From: Geobacter sp.
GTDB taxonomy: Bacteria > Desulfobacterota > Desulfuromonadia > Geobacterales > Geobacteraceae
Direction: 5' to 3'
DNA length: 64,000 bases
Assembly: GCA_016177775.1 (NCBI GenBank)
Contig: JACOUQ010000016.1
Location: 1-64,000 of the forward strand
In this document: positions 41,970 to 49,856 of the stretch, one piece after another
Position numbering within the stretch: the stretch's first letter is position 1
How the letters are laid out: every line of letters starts with the position of its first letter
Translations under genes and position numbers: made by a program
The notes under the pieces: model-generated
What the model was told of the DNA's origin: nothing
Database searches by the model: none
Seen by the model: only the letters and a program-made list of their open reading frames with translations

Positions 41970-42795
41970 GCTGGATCCAGCGATTGTATTTTTTCAGGGA
42001 ATCTCCGGCGCCGACCTCGAAAAACCTGGTTGCGCCTGCGGCATGCAGCGCCCGGTATGTTTGCTCCCAGTAAACCGGCTCGCACAGTTCCCGTATCAGA
42101 AAATCGGGGATTTCCGATGCGGAGAGAACATCCTGGTCAATGTGGTTCATGATGGGGATTAGCGGTTCGGCGTAGCGATATCCGGAAAAGATCTCCCGAA
42201 GGGGGGTGGCGACCTCCTCCATCAGGGGGGTATGGAGGGGGGCGTCGCACGGGAAGGTGTTTGCCGTAAAGGCCCCGTTTTCCAAGGCCTCGGCCGCGGC
42301 ATTGGCGATATCTCCCTTTTCCCCCGAGAGGAGAAAATGCCGGGATGTGTTGTAGTTCGCCAGGTGGACGCCGTTACTTTCGGCAATGGCCATGAGCGGC
42401 TCCAGGGTGAGGCCGGTCACGCAGCCGAGGGCGTACTCCCTCTTTTCGCCCATGCGGGCCATGCAGGAGCCAGCCCTGTAAGTCAATTCCAGGATGTCTT
42501 CCTCGCTAACGCAGCCGCAGAGCGCCAGGGCTGGATATATCCCCATGCTGTGCCCGGCAACGATGGCGGGGCGGACCTTTTCCCTCCCGAGCTTTCTGGC
42601 GTGCCAGAGGCTCATGGCGACCCCGTAAACCTGGAGCTTCACACTGTCTGTTGGCGTGCCTTTGGTCCACGAGAGGGCGGAAAGGTCCAGAAAGGCCCTT
42701 TCCCTGGTCAGTTCCGATATTGCATCGAAATCCGGGTCATCGGGGAAGGCTTGGGACACCATGAGGGGTTGACCGGGAAACATGAAGCAGTTCAT
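41956..42795 (-). CDS. Acyltransferase, FabD-like (malonyl-CoA:ACP), 279 aa
   Basis: The nucleophile elbow 'GHSMG' (81-85, S83) and a downstream His in 'DAPLHTPLM' are the FabD catalytic pair, with 'FPGQ' at the start. It loads malonyl (or a related acyl group) on the ACP of the operon. A dedicated FabD is unusual in aryl-polyene clusters, which usually rely on the housekeeping enzyme. Confidence 0.87.
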   Translation of the reverse strand: MNCFMFPGQPLMVSQAFPDDPDFDAISELTRERAFLDLSALSWTKGTPTDSVKLQVYGVAMSLWHARKLGREKVRPAIVAGHSMGIYPALALCGCVSEEDILELTYRAGSCMARMGEKREYALGCVTGLTLEPLMAIAESNGVHLANYNTSRHFLLSGEKGDIANAAAEALENGAFTANTFPCDAPLHTPLMEEVATPLREIFSGYRYAEPLIPIMNHIDQDVLSASEIPDFLIRELCEPVYWEQTYRALHAAGATRFFEVGAGDSLKKYNRWIQHEMA

Positions 42796-42833
42796 AGATG
42801 GATAGCCTTGTCTGGTTGTTGGAGTGGCCGGTC

Positions 42834-43091
42834 TTATTTCCCGTTTTCCGAGATGTATTCGGCCATGCTGCGGACCGACCGGAACACCTTGGTTCCGGTG
42901 GCGGCATCCGGGACGACAGCCCCGAAATCCTTCTCCATGGCCACCACGAGCTGCAAGGCATCGATGGAGTCGAGCCCCAGCCCTTCGCCGAAGAGCGGGG
43001 CATCGGTCTCGATATCGGCCGGTGACATCCCTTCGATACGGAGAGAGTCGATTATCATCTGCTTGATGTTTTCCATGAGTTGGTCGGACAT
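42834..43091 (-). CDS. Acyl carrier protein, 85 aa
   Basis: The phosphopantetheine site 'LGLDSIDALQLV' (S42) is intact and helices II-IV are acidic. It carries the chain for the operon's synthase. The ATG immediately follows the stop of the acyltransferase-family gene at 43092, so the two are coupled. Confidence 0.93.
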   Translation of the reverse strand: MSDQLMENIKQMIIDSLRIEGMSPADIETDAPLFGEGLGLDSIDALQLVVAMEKDFGAVVPDAATGTKVFRSVRSMAEYISENGK

Positions 43092-43991
43092 TCAGGTTTC
43101 CTCTTGGTGTATGGTGGTTTCCTGCCAGTATGGGAAGAAATTATACCATTGATCGGGGTTTGCACGAATATATTTCTCGAAGACCCGGAGTATGCGGCCT
43201 GTTCCCTCGCGCACCGCAGCGGCGTGGTTGCCGCGGCTTCCCTGGAAATATACCGGCCCCTCCATCACAGTCGAGTACCGCCCACCTTCCAGGGGGATGA
43301 AGACCGGGATCACCGGGGCGCCGCTGGCAAGGGCGAGATAGGCGGCGCCGACCGGGATAGGTGTCGGCCTGCCGAAAAAATCGAGATCCATGGTGTGCGA
43401 CGAGCCGTCCCGCTCGCCGAGAAGGGCCACTACCTCGTTGCGTCTCAGGGCGTTCACTGCCTCGATGATGGCGAGAGGCGAGGTGTCATCCCGGTTCACA
43501 TAGATGGTGCCGATCCCCCGCTCGCTCCGGACCCGCTCCCGCATCTGGTTCACCTTCTCGTCCGGTTCGGGGAAGGTCATGACATTGACCCGCACGCTCC
43601 GGTCCGCCAGGGCAAGTCCACCCAGTTCCCAGTTGCCGAAATGGGGTGTGATGAGGATGGCGCCGTTCCCCCTGGCCAGTGCTTCTTCCAGATGTTCGCC
43701 GCCAGTCTTCCTGCCGATGAGGCTCTCCAGCTCCTCCCCTTCGAGACGCGACATCAGGAGGACGTCGGCCCAGTTCCGGGCGTACTTGTAATAGGTGGAG
43801 AACACCAGCCTCTCCACCCCCGTTTGGCCGGTGACGGTCCGCAGGTTTTCCCGGACTCCGCGTCGGTTCTCTCCCATCAGGATATAGAAGAGTCCTCCCC
43901 AGAAAAGCGCGAAGGGGGGGTGAAGGGCGCGCGGGACCAGGATGGTGAACAGTTTTATGAAGAACAGATTGGTGTCGCTGTAGAGTGCCAC
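43092..43991 (-). CDS. LpxL/HtrB-like lysophospholipid acyltransferase, 299 aa
   Basis: A membrane-associated acyltransferase with the catalytic 'HFGNWEL' (H117, E122) and 'GERDGSSHTMDLDFFGRP', typical of late lipid A acyltransferases. It may attach the polyene or fatty chain to a glycerol, sugar or ornithine head group. It starts at GTG 43991, 9 nt after the preceding gene's stop. Confidence 0.9.
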   Translation of the reverse strand: MALYSDTNLFFIKLFTILVPRALHPPFALFWGGLFYILMGENRRGVRENLRTVTGQTGVERLVFSTYYKYARNWADVLLMSRLEGEELESLIGRKTGGEHLEEALARGNGAILITPHFGNWELGGLALADRSVRVNVMTFPEPDEKVNQMRERVRSERGIGTIYVNRDDTSPLAIIEAVNALRRNEVVALLGERDGSSHTMDLDFFGRPTPIPVGAAYLALASGAPVIPVFIPLEGGRYSTVMEGPVYFQGSRGNHAAAVREGTGRILRVFEKYIRANPDQWYNFFPYWQETTIHQEET

Positions 43992-44000
43992 GATTATTAC

Positions 44001-45356
44001 TCAGAACAAAAGGTCGCACACGCAGGCGGCGACCTTGCCGACGGTCATGTTGCTCCGCCTGCCGGCGGACTTGAACCCTTCCTTGGCTTTCCGGGAGCGC
44101 CGGTAAAACCTGGTGAACGCGTTTATCAGCAAATACTGCATGAGGTGGCGGTTTATGCGCGGATGGCGGAACACCAGGTGGAGGCCGTCATAGAACTTCC
44201 ACTTGCGGGTGAATATCCGTCCCTTGATCTCCTCGTAAAGCTCTGTGCCGGGATAGGGGGTCAGGATCGAGAACTGGGCCACGTCGGTGTCGAGCCGGAT
44301 CGCCATGTCGATGGTTTCCTTGACGTCCGCACCCGCTTCATTCAGGTTGCCGATGATGTAGCTTCCATAGACCCCTATGCCGCTCCCCTGCAAGAGCTTG
44401 ACGGCCTGGTCCGCTTCCCCTGTCTTCGCTCCCTTGCCGAGGGAGCGGAGTGTTTCTTCATTGTTGCTCTCTATCCCGAGATAGACCATGGTGGAGCCGG
44501 AGGCGGCCATGGCCCGGACCATTTCCGGATTGCGCACAATGGTGTCGACCCTGGAAAAGTTCCACCACTTGAGGTCGTAGCCCTGCTCGCGGATGCCGTC
44601 TGCAATCTCCACCACCCGCTGCGGCGCCAGGGTGAAGTTGTCGTCGGTAAAGGCGACGGCGCGGAATCCGTAGCGTTCGTACACCTCCTCCAGCTCTGCC
44701 AGAACGGAAGCAGCCGTGCGGCTTCGCCATCCCCTGCCGAAGAAGCTGGAAGAGGAACAGAAGCGGCAGGCCGACGGGCATCCCCGGCTGGTGATCACCG
44801 GGGTAAGTGGCCGGTCGTCGAGGGTTGCCGAATAGCGATGCATGTCGACCAGATGCCGGGCGGGAAACGGGAGTTTTTCCACGTCCGGCGGCGGTGCGTT
44901 GGGGGTCTCCAGGATGCGGTGACCGTCCCTGTAAACGATGCCGTTTACGCCGGCGGGGTCATCCTTCCGGCTGAGCGCGGCCAGGAGGTCGACGAAGACC
45001 TGCTCCCCCTCACCCTTGACGATATAGTCGACAGAGCCGGAGCCCAGGACCTCCTCCGACATGAACTGCGGGTGGGGTCCACCCATGATGACCGGCCTGT
45101 TGGATGCCGCGGCGCGTCGGGCGAACGCCATCGCCTTTTTCACGCGGGTCGTATCGGCGCTGATGCCGATTGCGTCCGCATTCCTGAGATCGTTTGCTGA
45201 AAGCCCGTCCGGATCGATCTGCAGGTCTCTCACCACTACCCGATGCCCCGCTGCTTCAAGGGAGGCGGCGACATAGAGAAGCCCCATCGGCGGAAGGCTC
45301 ATCCCGAAGGTGGTGAAGACATTGCTCGATGGCGGGTTTACCAGCAGAACGTTCAT
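44001..45356 (-). CDS. B12-fold radical SAM enzyme in the lipid operon, 451 aa
   Basis: An N-terminal B12-like fold ('MNVLLVNPPSSNVFTTFG', 'PPMGLLYVAASLEAAGHRV') without a clear DxHxxG is followed by a radical SAM core with 'TSRGCPSACRFCSSSSFF' (CxxxCxxC) and 'LGIESNNEETLRSLGKG'. The long open frame to 45506 is rejected because ATG 45356 begins the conserved fold. It starts 4 nt after the SPASM-type gene. It may add methyl or rearrange the acyl chain. Confidence 0.88.
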   Translation of the reverse strand: MNVLLVNPPSSNVFTTFGMSLPPMGLLYVAASLEAAGHRVVVRDLQIDPDGLSANDLRNADAIGISADTTRVKKAMAFARRAAASNRPVIMGGPHPQFMSEEVLGSGSVDYIVKGEGEQVFVDLLAALSRKDDPAGVNGIVYRDGHRILETPNAPPPDVEKLPFPARHLVDMHRYSATLDDRPLTPVITSRGCPSACRFCSSSSFFGRGWRSRTAASVLAELEEVYERYGFRAVAFTDDNFTLAPQRVVEIADGIREQGYDLKWWNFSRVDTIVRNPEMVRAMAASGSTMVYLGIESNNEETLRSLGKGAKTGEADQAVKLLQGSGIGVYGSYIIGNLNEAGADVKETIDMAIRLDTDVAQFSILTPYPGTELYEEIKGRIFTRKWKFYDGLHLVFRHPRINRHLMQYLLINAFTRFYRRSRKAKEGFKSAGRRSNMTVGKVAACVCDLLF

Positions 45357-45360
45357 TGCG

Positions 45361-46731
45361 TCATTTCGCGCGCCTTTTTGCCCCGGCGTCTCCGGTGAAT
45401 TCCTTCTCCCAGGCGGGATCGGCAATCTCCGCGTATGCCCTGGAGTATTCGTCCATATTCTCCGCAAAAGCGGTGAAGATCGAGTCAGCGCCGTTGTGGG
45501 TGGCATAGGCGCCGGACGTGGCGAACATCTCGCGCCCGGTATCGGGGTGGTCTATGAGCATGCAGGGGCGGAGGAGGTTCTCGTGCTCCCCCTGGCGCTG
45601 GCGTATCCTGTTGAAAAACGGGGAGGCGAGGGCATCCCGGATGGAGGTGCGGCGGATGTTGTCCACCGCAAAGTGGCAGAAGACGCACGGCTCGATGTCG
45701 CCGTTGGCGTTGATGTGGAAATACTTCCGTCCACCGGCGATGCAGCCGTTGATTATCGGGCCGTCGTTCCAGAAGTCGACGAAGATCATCGGCTTGGTTG
45801 CCCGGAACTCGGCGGTCTTCTGGCGCATGAAGTCGCGCTGCTCCGGGGTGGGCATGAGATTGAGGTCAGGGCTTCTGCCGACCGGGACGTAGGAGAACAG
45901 CCAGAGGGCAAAGCACCCCTTGTCCAGGAGCATGTCGATGTAGGAAGCGTCGGTGATGATCGGAGTGTTTTCCCTGGTCTGGGTGAACGAGCCGCAGAAT
46001 GACAGCCCTGCCTCGCGCAGCAGGTCCATGGCCCGCATCACCTTGGCGAAGTGGCCCGACCCCCGGCGCGCGTCGGTTTCTGCCTCATGGCCCTCCAGGG
46101 AGAAGGCGGGCATGACGTTCCCCACCTCGGTCAGCTTTTCCACCATCTTTTCGTCAATGAGCCCGCCGTGGGTGAAGACCAGGAAGGCCATGTCGGAATG
46201 CCTGCGGAAGATCTCGAAGATGTTCTCCATGAAGAACGGCTCGCCGCCTGAGATGACAGCGAAATAGACCCCCATCTCCTTCATCTGGCGGAGCACGGAG
46301 TCGATCTCGTCTATGGTGAGTTCGAGGGACTTCTCGTAGTCGCCGGCGTAGCAGCCGTAGCAGGAGAGATTGCAGCGCATGGTGGGGCTGATGACCACGG
46401 TGGAAGGGGGATAGAACCCTTCGCGGTCGGCCCAGGCCTTGCGCTTGTTGGTGCCGGAGAGAAGGTGGTTTACGGCGAGGTTCGTTATCCACTTGTCCCG
46501 CTGGTTGGGGTGGAGGTCGCGCAGGATGCGGCGGGGAAACTCGATGCTCGGGTGGTTTTCGCGGATCATCTCCCTGATCCAGCGGATCCGCTCCCGGTAA
46601 TAGCTCTTCTTCGGGATCCTCTCCATCAGATAGGTCATCCGCACCAGGTTCTCGTTGGAGCTGCTGGTGACCATGGACAGCAGGAGCGAAACGATCTTTT
46701 CGATTGAGTAGTCTTTGATGCTCTGGAGCAT
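45361..46731 (-). CDS. Radical SAM enzyme of SPASM-like type in the lipid operon, 456 aa
   Basis: A 120-residue helical N-terminus precedes the radical SAM core ('SPTMRCNLSCYGCYAGDYE', CxxxCxxC) and a C-terminal Cys group ('FHINANGDIEPCVFCHFA') like a SPASM/Twitch auxiliary cluster. Enzymes of this build (for example those that make hopanoid or mycofactocin parts) act on peptides, sugars or lipids. The substrate here is unknown. It follows the glycosyltransferase gene by 16 nt. Confidence 0.87.
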   Translation of the reverse strand: MLQSIKDYSIEKIVSLLLSMVTSSSNENLVRMTYLMERIPKKSYYRERIRWIREMIRENHPSIEFPRRILRDLHPNQRDKWITNLAVNHLLSGTNKRKAWADREGFYPPSTVVISPTMRCNLSCYGCYAGDYEKSLELTIDEIDSVLRQMKEMGVYFAVISGGEPFFMENIFEIFRRHSDMAFLVFTHGGLIDEKMVEKLTEVGNVMPAFSLEGHEAETDARRGSGHFAKVMRAMDLLREAGLSFCGSFTQTRENTPIITDASYIDMLLDKGCFALWLFSYVPVGRSPDLNLMPTPEQRDFMRQKTAEFRATKPMIFVDFWNDGPIINGCIAGGRKYFHINANGDIEPCVFCHFAVDNIRRTSIRDALASPFFNRIRQRQGEHENLLRPCMLIDHPDTGREMFATSGAYATHNGADSIFTAFAENMDEYSRAYAEIADPAWEKEFTGDAGAKRRAK

Positions 46732-46747
46732 AGGGGCTTTTACCTCA

Positions 46748-47407
46748 TTACATGAAACGCAGAAAGGTCATGCAGATGTTCCAGGTGTCGCGCACCGGCC
46801 GGAAATGGCTGGTGGCCCGACCGTCGGCAATCCGCGGAGGAACCGGGACCGACGCGATTCTGAACCCCGCGCGCCAGGTCTTCAGGAGGATCTCCATCTC
46901 CAGTTCGTAACCGCTGGAGGATAGTTCCACAGAGCGGAGCAGGCGGCCGGAATAGTAGCGAAACCCGGACTGGCTGTCGCTGATGTCGAAGCCGGTCCGC
47001 TTCTCCATGCACCAGGCCCCGAAACGGTTCCAATGCCTTCTGAGCCCCGCCATTTCGTCGAACCTGGCAAACCGGGAACCGAGAACGAGGTCTGCTCCAT
47101 TGCCGGCGGTCTTCACCAGCAGGGGGATGGCCGATGGATCATGCTGGCCGTCCGCGTCCAGGGTGACGACGCCATCAAAGCCATGTGACAGTGCCCACTG
47201 GAAACCGGTCCTGAGGGCGGCACCCTTTCCAAGATTCGACGGATGCGCGACTATCTCGACTTCCAGCCCCTTCAGGGCATCGGTTGTGCTGTCCGTTGAG
47301 CCGTCATTTACTACCAGAACCGGCAAGCCCGAATACAGGGTTTCGGCCACCACATCCCGAATCGTGGCCGCGGCATTGAAAGCCGGTATGATTATGCAGA
47401 TTCCCAC
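46748..47407 (-). CDS. Family 2 glycosyltransferase (DPM1-like), 219 aa
   Basis: The family start 'VGICIIIPAFNAAATIRDVV' is preserved when translation begins at GTG 47407, overlapping the deacetylase gene by 16 nt. The metal motif 'TLDADGQHDP' and 'GSRFARFDEMAGLRRHWNRFG' are typical of polyprenyl-phosphate or lipid sugar transferases. It would add a sugar to the lipid head group. The longer frame to 47647 reads through unrelated sequence. Confidence 0.88.
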   Translation of the reverse strand: MGICIIIPAFNAAATIRDVVAETLYSGLPVLVVNDGSTDSTTDALKGLEVEIVAHPSNLGKGAALRTGFQWALSHGFDGVVTLDADGQHDPSAIPLLVKTAGNGADLVLGSRFARFDEMAGLRRHWNRFGAWCMEKRTGFDISDSQSGFRYYSGRLLRSVELSSSGYELEMEILLKTWRAGFRIASVPVPPRIADGRATSHFRPVRDTWNICMTFLRFM

Positions 47408-48222
47408 GCCTGTACCATCTGTAGCATTGTCCCGAAGCGGTATTGCCTTAAAAGAGTCTCCAGCCGCCCTGCTGCGTCGCTGCGCGGGCCATAGGCCGCG
47501 AACGATCGGATCGGGGAAAGCTTCAGCCGCGGCCCGGCAGGGTCGAGCTCCCTCGGGTGCAGAAAGAGGACCGCCGGCGCTCCGTTCCTGTTTGCCGAGC
47601 GAATGCCGCTTGTAATAAGACTTTGCGGGAAAAACCTGAATCCCCACCCGCCAGCGACCGGAAGATTGCCGACCGGCGAAGGTGCGACCATGGGGGGGAT
47701 TTCCCAGAGGCCACCTGCCGGCAGTTCCATCCGGAAGGGTAGACGCGGCCCGGCAGGGTTACCCACTAAACTAACGGGATTGAGGCTGGAGTCGTAAATA
47801 TACCCCTCTTCCCGCAGGATGTCGAATGCCCACGGCGTCTTTCCCCGCGAAAGAGACCATTGGGGCGCCCTGAAGCCCACCGGTCTGCCGCCTCCCTGTG
47901 ACGCCACAATGTCGGCGGTGCGACGCAGCTCATCGCGGAAATCTTCCGGCCCCAGGGAAGTGACCAGTTCATGGGAAAAGCCGTGGGAGGCCAGTTCGTG
48001 TCCGGCGGCGGCGATCAGCGGTACCAGCTCCGGAACCTTTTGCGCCACGCTTCCCAGAATGAAAAATGTCGCCCTGGCCTGGTGGTTGGCGAGGATCGTC
48101 AGGAGCTTTTCGATATTGGACAGAACGCGGAAGTCGGAAGGCGGAACAACCGGTTTTGAAGAGAGTCCGCAGACGTGGAACCACTCTTCCACATCAACCG
48201 TCAATGCAATATCGAAATCCAT
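47392..48222 (-). CDS. Polysaccharide deacetylase (DUF3473/XrtA-associated type), 276 aa
   Basis: The NodB-fold motifs are complete: 'LTVDVEEWFHV' (catalytic and metal Asp), 'ELASHGFSHE' (metal His) and 'VGFRAPQWS'. It removes an acetyl or similar group from an amino sugar, probably the one added by the glycosyltransferase downstream. The first in-frame ATG (48249) lies inside the -10 box of the operon promoter, so ATG 48222 with a GGTGG site is the real start. First gene of the 16-gene operon. Confidence 0.85.
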   Translation of the reverse strand: MDFDIALTVDVEEWFHVCGLSSKPVVPPSDFRVLSNIEKLLTILANHQARATFFILGSVAQKVPELVPLIAAAGHELASHGFSHELVTSLGPEDFRDELRRTADIVASQGGGRPVGFRAPQWSLSRGKTPWAFDILREEGYIYDSSLNPVSLVGNPAGPRLPFRMELPAGGLWEIPPMVAPSPVGNLPVAGGWGFRFFPQSLITSGIRSANRNGAPAVLFLHPRELDPAGPRLKLSPIRSFAAYGPRSDAAGRLETLLRQYRFGTMLQMVQAWESA

Positions 48223-48248
48223 GTCCACCAGCCCGCTAAAGGTATCCA

Positions 48249-48277
48249 TTTATAAGGTTCAATACCGGAAAAGTCAA
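48249..48277 (-). promoter_or_regulatory. Promoter of the 16-gene lipid operon
   Basis: TTGACT (48272-48277) and TATAAA (48249-48254) are 17 bp apart on the minus strand, a near-consensus sigma-70 promoter. Transcription would start about 48242, giving a leader of roughly 20 nt before ATG 48222. Genes from here to 32766 are all on the minus strand with short gaps or overlaps. Confidence 0.75.
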
Positions 48278-48308
48278 TAAATTTGGCCGGGTTTCATGCG
48301 GGAGGTGG

Positions 48309-48833
48309 TCACGATCCGGGAGGATGGTGGACCGGTTTCTCCAGCAGGGATTCGACGAAGTCGAGATAGCTGTTGATGAATTTCAGGTTGTAACGGCTCT
48401 CATAGAGGAGCAGGGCGCTGGCGGCGAAGAGAAAGAGCCCTCCCATCAGTGCGATGATGGTCGGAATCCAGCTGGTTTCGGATGAGCCGTAGGCGACGTT
48501 CAGGGCTATGGCCAGGCTGGAAGCGATGAACAGGGCAGTTGCGGTATAGAGGGCTGCCAGCGAGCGTTGGATCAGGTGGGCGCGGGTCCGTTGCCGGGAG
48601 AGCTGGAGCCTGATGTAATCGTGGCGCTCATCGGTGAATTCCAGTTTCCCCGCGACGATCGCTTCGGCCTCGCTCTTCAGGGTGTTGATCCGGTCGAACA
48701 GCCGGCCGAGCCGCCCCGAGGTGGAGAAGATCAGGGTGCCGCAGGCCGATATGAGCACGGCCGGGGTGATCATGGAGGCGAGGATCTTGGTGCTGGAGAG
48801 GGCCTCCAGGATGTCTTTTTCACTGAGGGTCAT
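48309..48833 (-). CDS. DUF2721 membrane protein, 174 aa
   Basis: Three membrane spans, with 'MITPAVLISACGTLIFSTSGRLGRLFDRI' region and 'RTRAHLIQRSLAALYTATALFI', match DUF2721, a family of unknown function in many proteobacteria. The gene is alone between the lipid operon promoter and the epimerase gene; its stop is 31 nt before the operon promoter. Confidence 0.85.
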   Translation of the reverse strand: MTLSEKDILEALSSTKILASMITPAVLISACGTLIFSTSGRLGRLFDRINTLKSEAEAIVAGKLEFTDERHDYIRLQLSRQRTRAHLIQRSLAALYTATALFIASSLAIALNVAYGSSETSWIPTIIALMGGLFLFAASALLLYESRYNLKFINSYLDFVESLLEKPVHHPPGS

Positions 48834-48879
48834 AACTTGAAACCTCGAATTGCGTTTCCCCGGTTATAACCAACTTCCC

Positions 48880-49764
48880 CTACGGATGCAAGTACTTCGC
48901 GATCCCCGGCTCGAACCGTTCCGGCTCGAAGCCGAAGGTTTCGCGCCATTTGCCGTCGCAGATATTCTCCTCCACCAGCATCAGGATCTGGTCCATGGTG
49001 ATGGGGAAGAAGGGGAGCCACTGCAGGAGGGGCACCACCAGCTTCATGATGCAGAGCGGGTTCGGGAGCTTGGATATCTTCGGCTTGCCGAGGATCTTTC
49101 CGATGGTGTCGAGGAGCTCGTTATAGGGGAGGCGGTCCGGACCGCACAGTTCGAAGGTTTTGCCCACGGTTTCAGGCATCTCCAGGGCCAGTGCAAAGCA
49201 GCGGGCCACATCGTCGGCCGAGATCGGCTGGAGCCGGTACTTTCCATCGCCAATGACCGGCATCATCGGATAGGTCCGGATATAGCGGGCGAGCTTGTTG
49301 ACGAAATCGTCCTTCGGCCCGAAGACAATGGAGGGCCGGAAGATGGTGAAGTCGAGGCCGGAGGTGCGGACGATCTGCTCGGCGCAGTACTTTGACTTGT
49401 GGTAGTTGGATACCGCATTGGGGCGGGTACCCAGGGCCGACATCTGCAAATGGCGCCGGATCCCGGCGCCCTCGGCCGCATCCACCATGTTGCGGGTTGC
49501 CTCCACGTGGAGATGCTCGAAGGTCATGCCACGTCCGGGAAATTCCCGGATTATCCCCACCAGGTTGATGGTGGCGTCGCACCCTTCCAGCGCTTTGGCG
49601 AAGGTGATCGGAATGGTCACGTCCCCTTCCACCTGCTCTACCTCAGGCTCCAGGCTTTCACTCCGGCGATGCACCAGCAGGCGCAACGTATGTCCCCTTG
49701 CCAGCAGTGCCTTCCGGAGATGGCCGCCGATAAAGCCGGTCCCGCCGCTGATGAAGATTTTCAT
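48880..49764 (-). CDS. NAD-binding epimerase / NDUFA9-like protein, 294 aa
   Basis: A Rossmann fold with 'MKIFISGGTGFIGGHL', then 'YHKSKYCAEQIV' (YxxxK) and 'FRPSIVFGPKDDF' is the atypical SDR class related to complex I subunit NDUFA9 and quinone-binding epimerases. Its substrate cannot be read. ATG 49764 has a GGAGGG site and is preferred to 49782. Divergent from the nuclease gene. Confidence 0.87.
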   Translation of the reverse strand: MKIFISGGTGFIGGHLRKALLARGHTLRLLVHRRSESLEPEVEQVEGDVTIPITFAKALEGCDATINLVGIIREFPGRGMTFEHLHVEATRNMVDAAEGAGIRRHLQMSALGTRPNAVSNYHKSKYCAEQIVRTSGLDFTIFRPSIVFGPKDDFVNKLARYIRTYPMMPVIGDGKYRLQPISADDVARCFALALEMPETVGKTFELCGPDRLPYNELLDTIGKILGKPKISKLPNPLCIMKLVVPLLQWLPFFPITMDQILMLVEENICDGKWRETFGFEPERFEPGIAKYLHP

Positions 49765-49820
49765 GGGTTCCCTCCGCCTCATTCTAATGCTTCATGAAAT
49801 TCTATCGAATATTTGCATGA

Positions 49821-49850
49821 TTGCCAGCAGGAGGGAGTGTGGGATATAAT
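49821..49850 (+). promoter_or_regulatory. Promoter of the AddB-like nuclease gene
   Basis: TTGCCA (49821-49826) and a perfect TATAAT (49845-49850) are 18 bp apart. The expected transcript start falls on or next to the ATG at 49857, so the message may be leaderless; no ribosome site is close to that ATG. Confidence 0.55.
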
Positions 49851-49856
49851 CCCCGC

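Noticed and set aside
43080-45200. 706-residue open frame on the plus strand
   Set aside because: It is antisense to the acyltransferase and radical SAM genes of the lipid operon and has no domain; a shadow of high-GC codon use.
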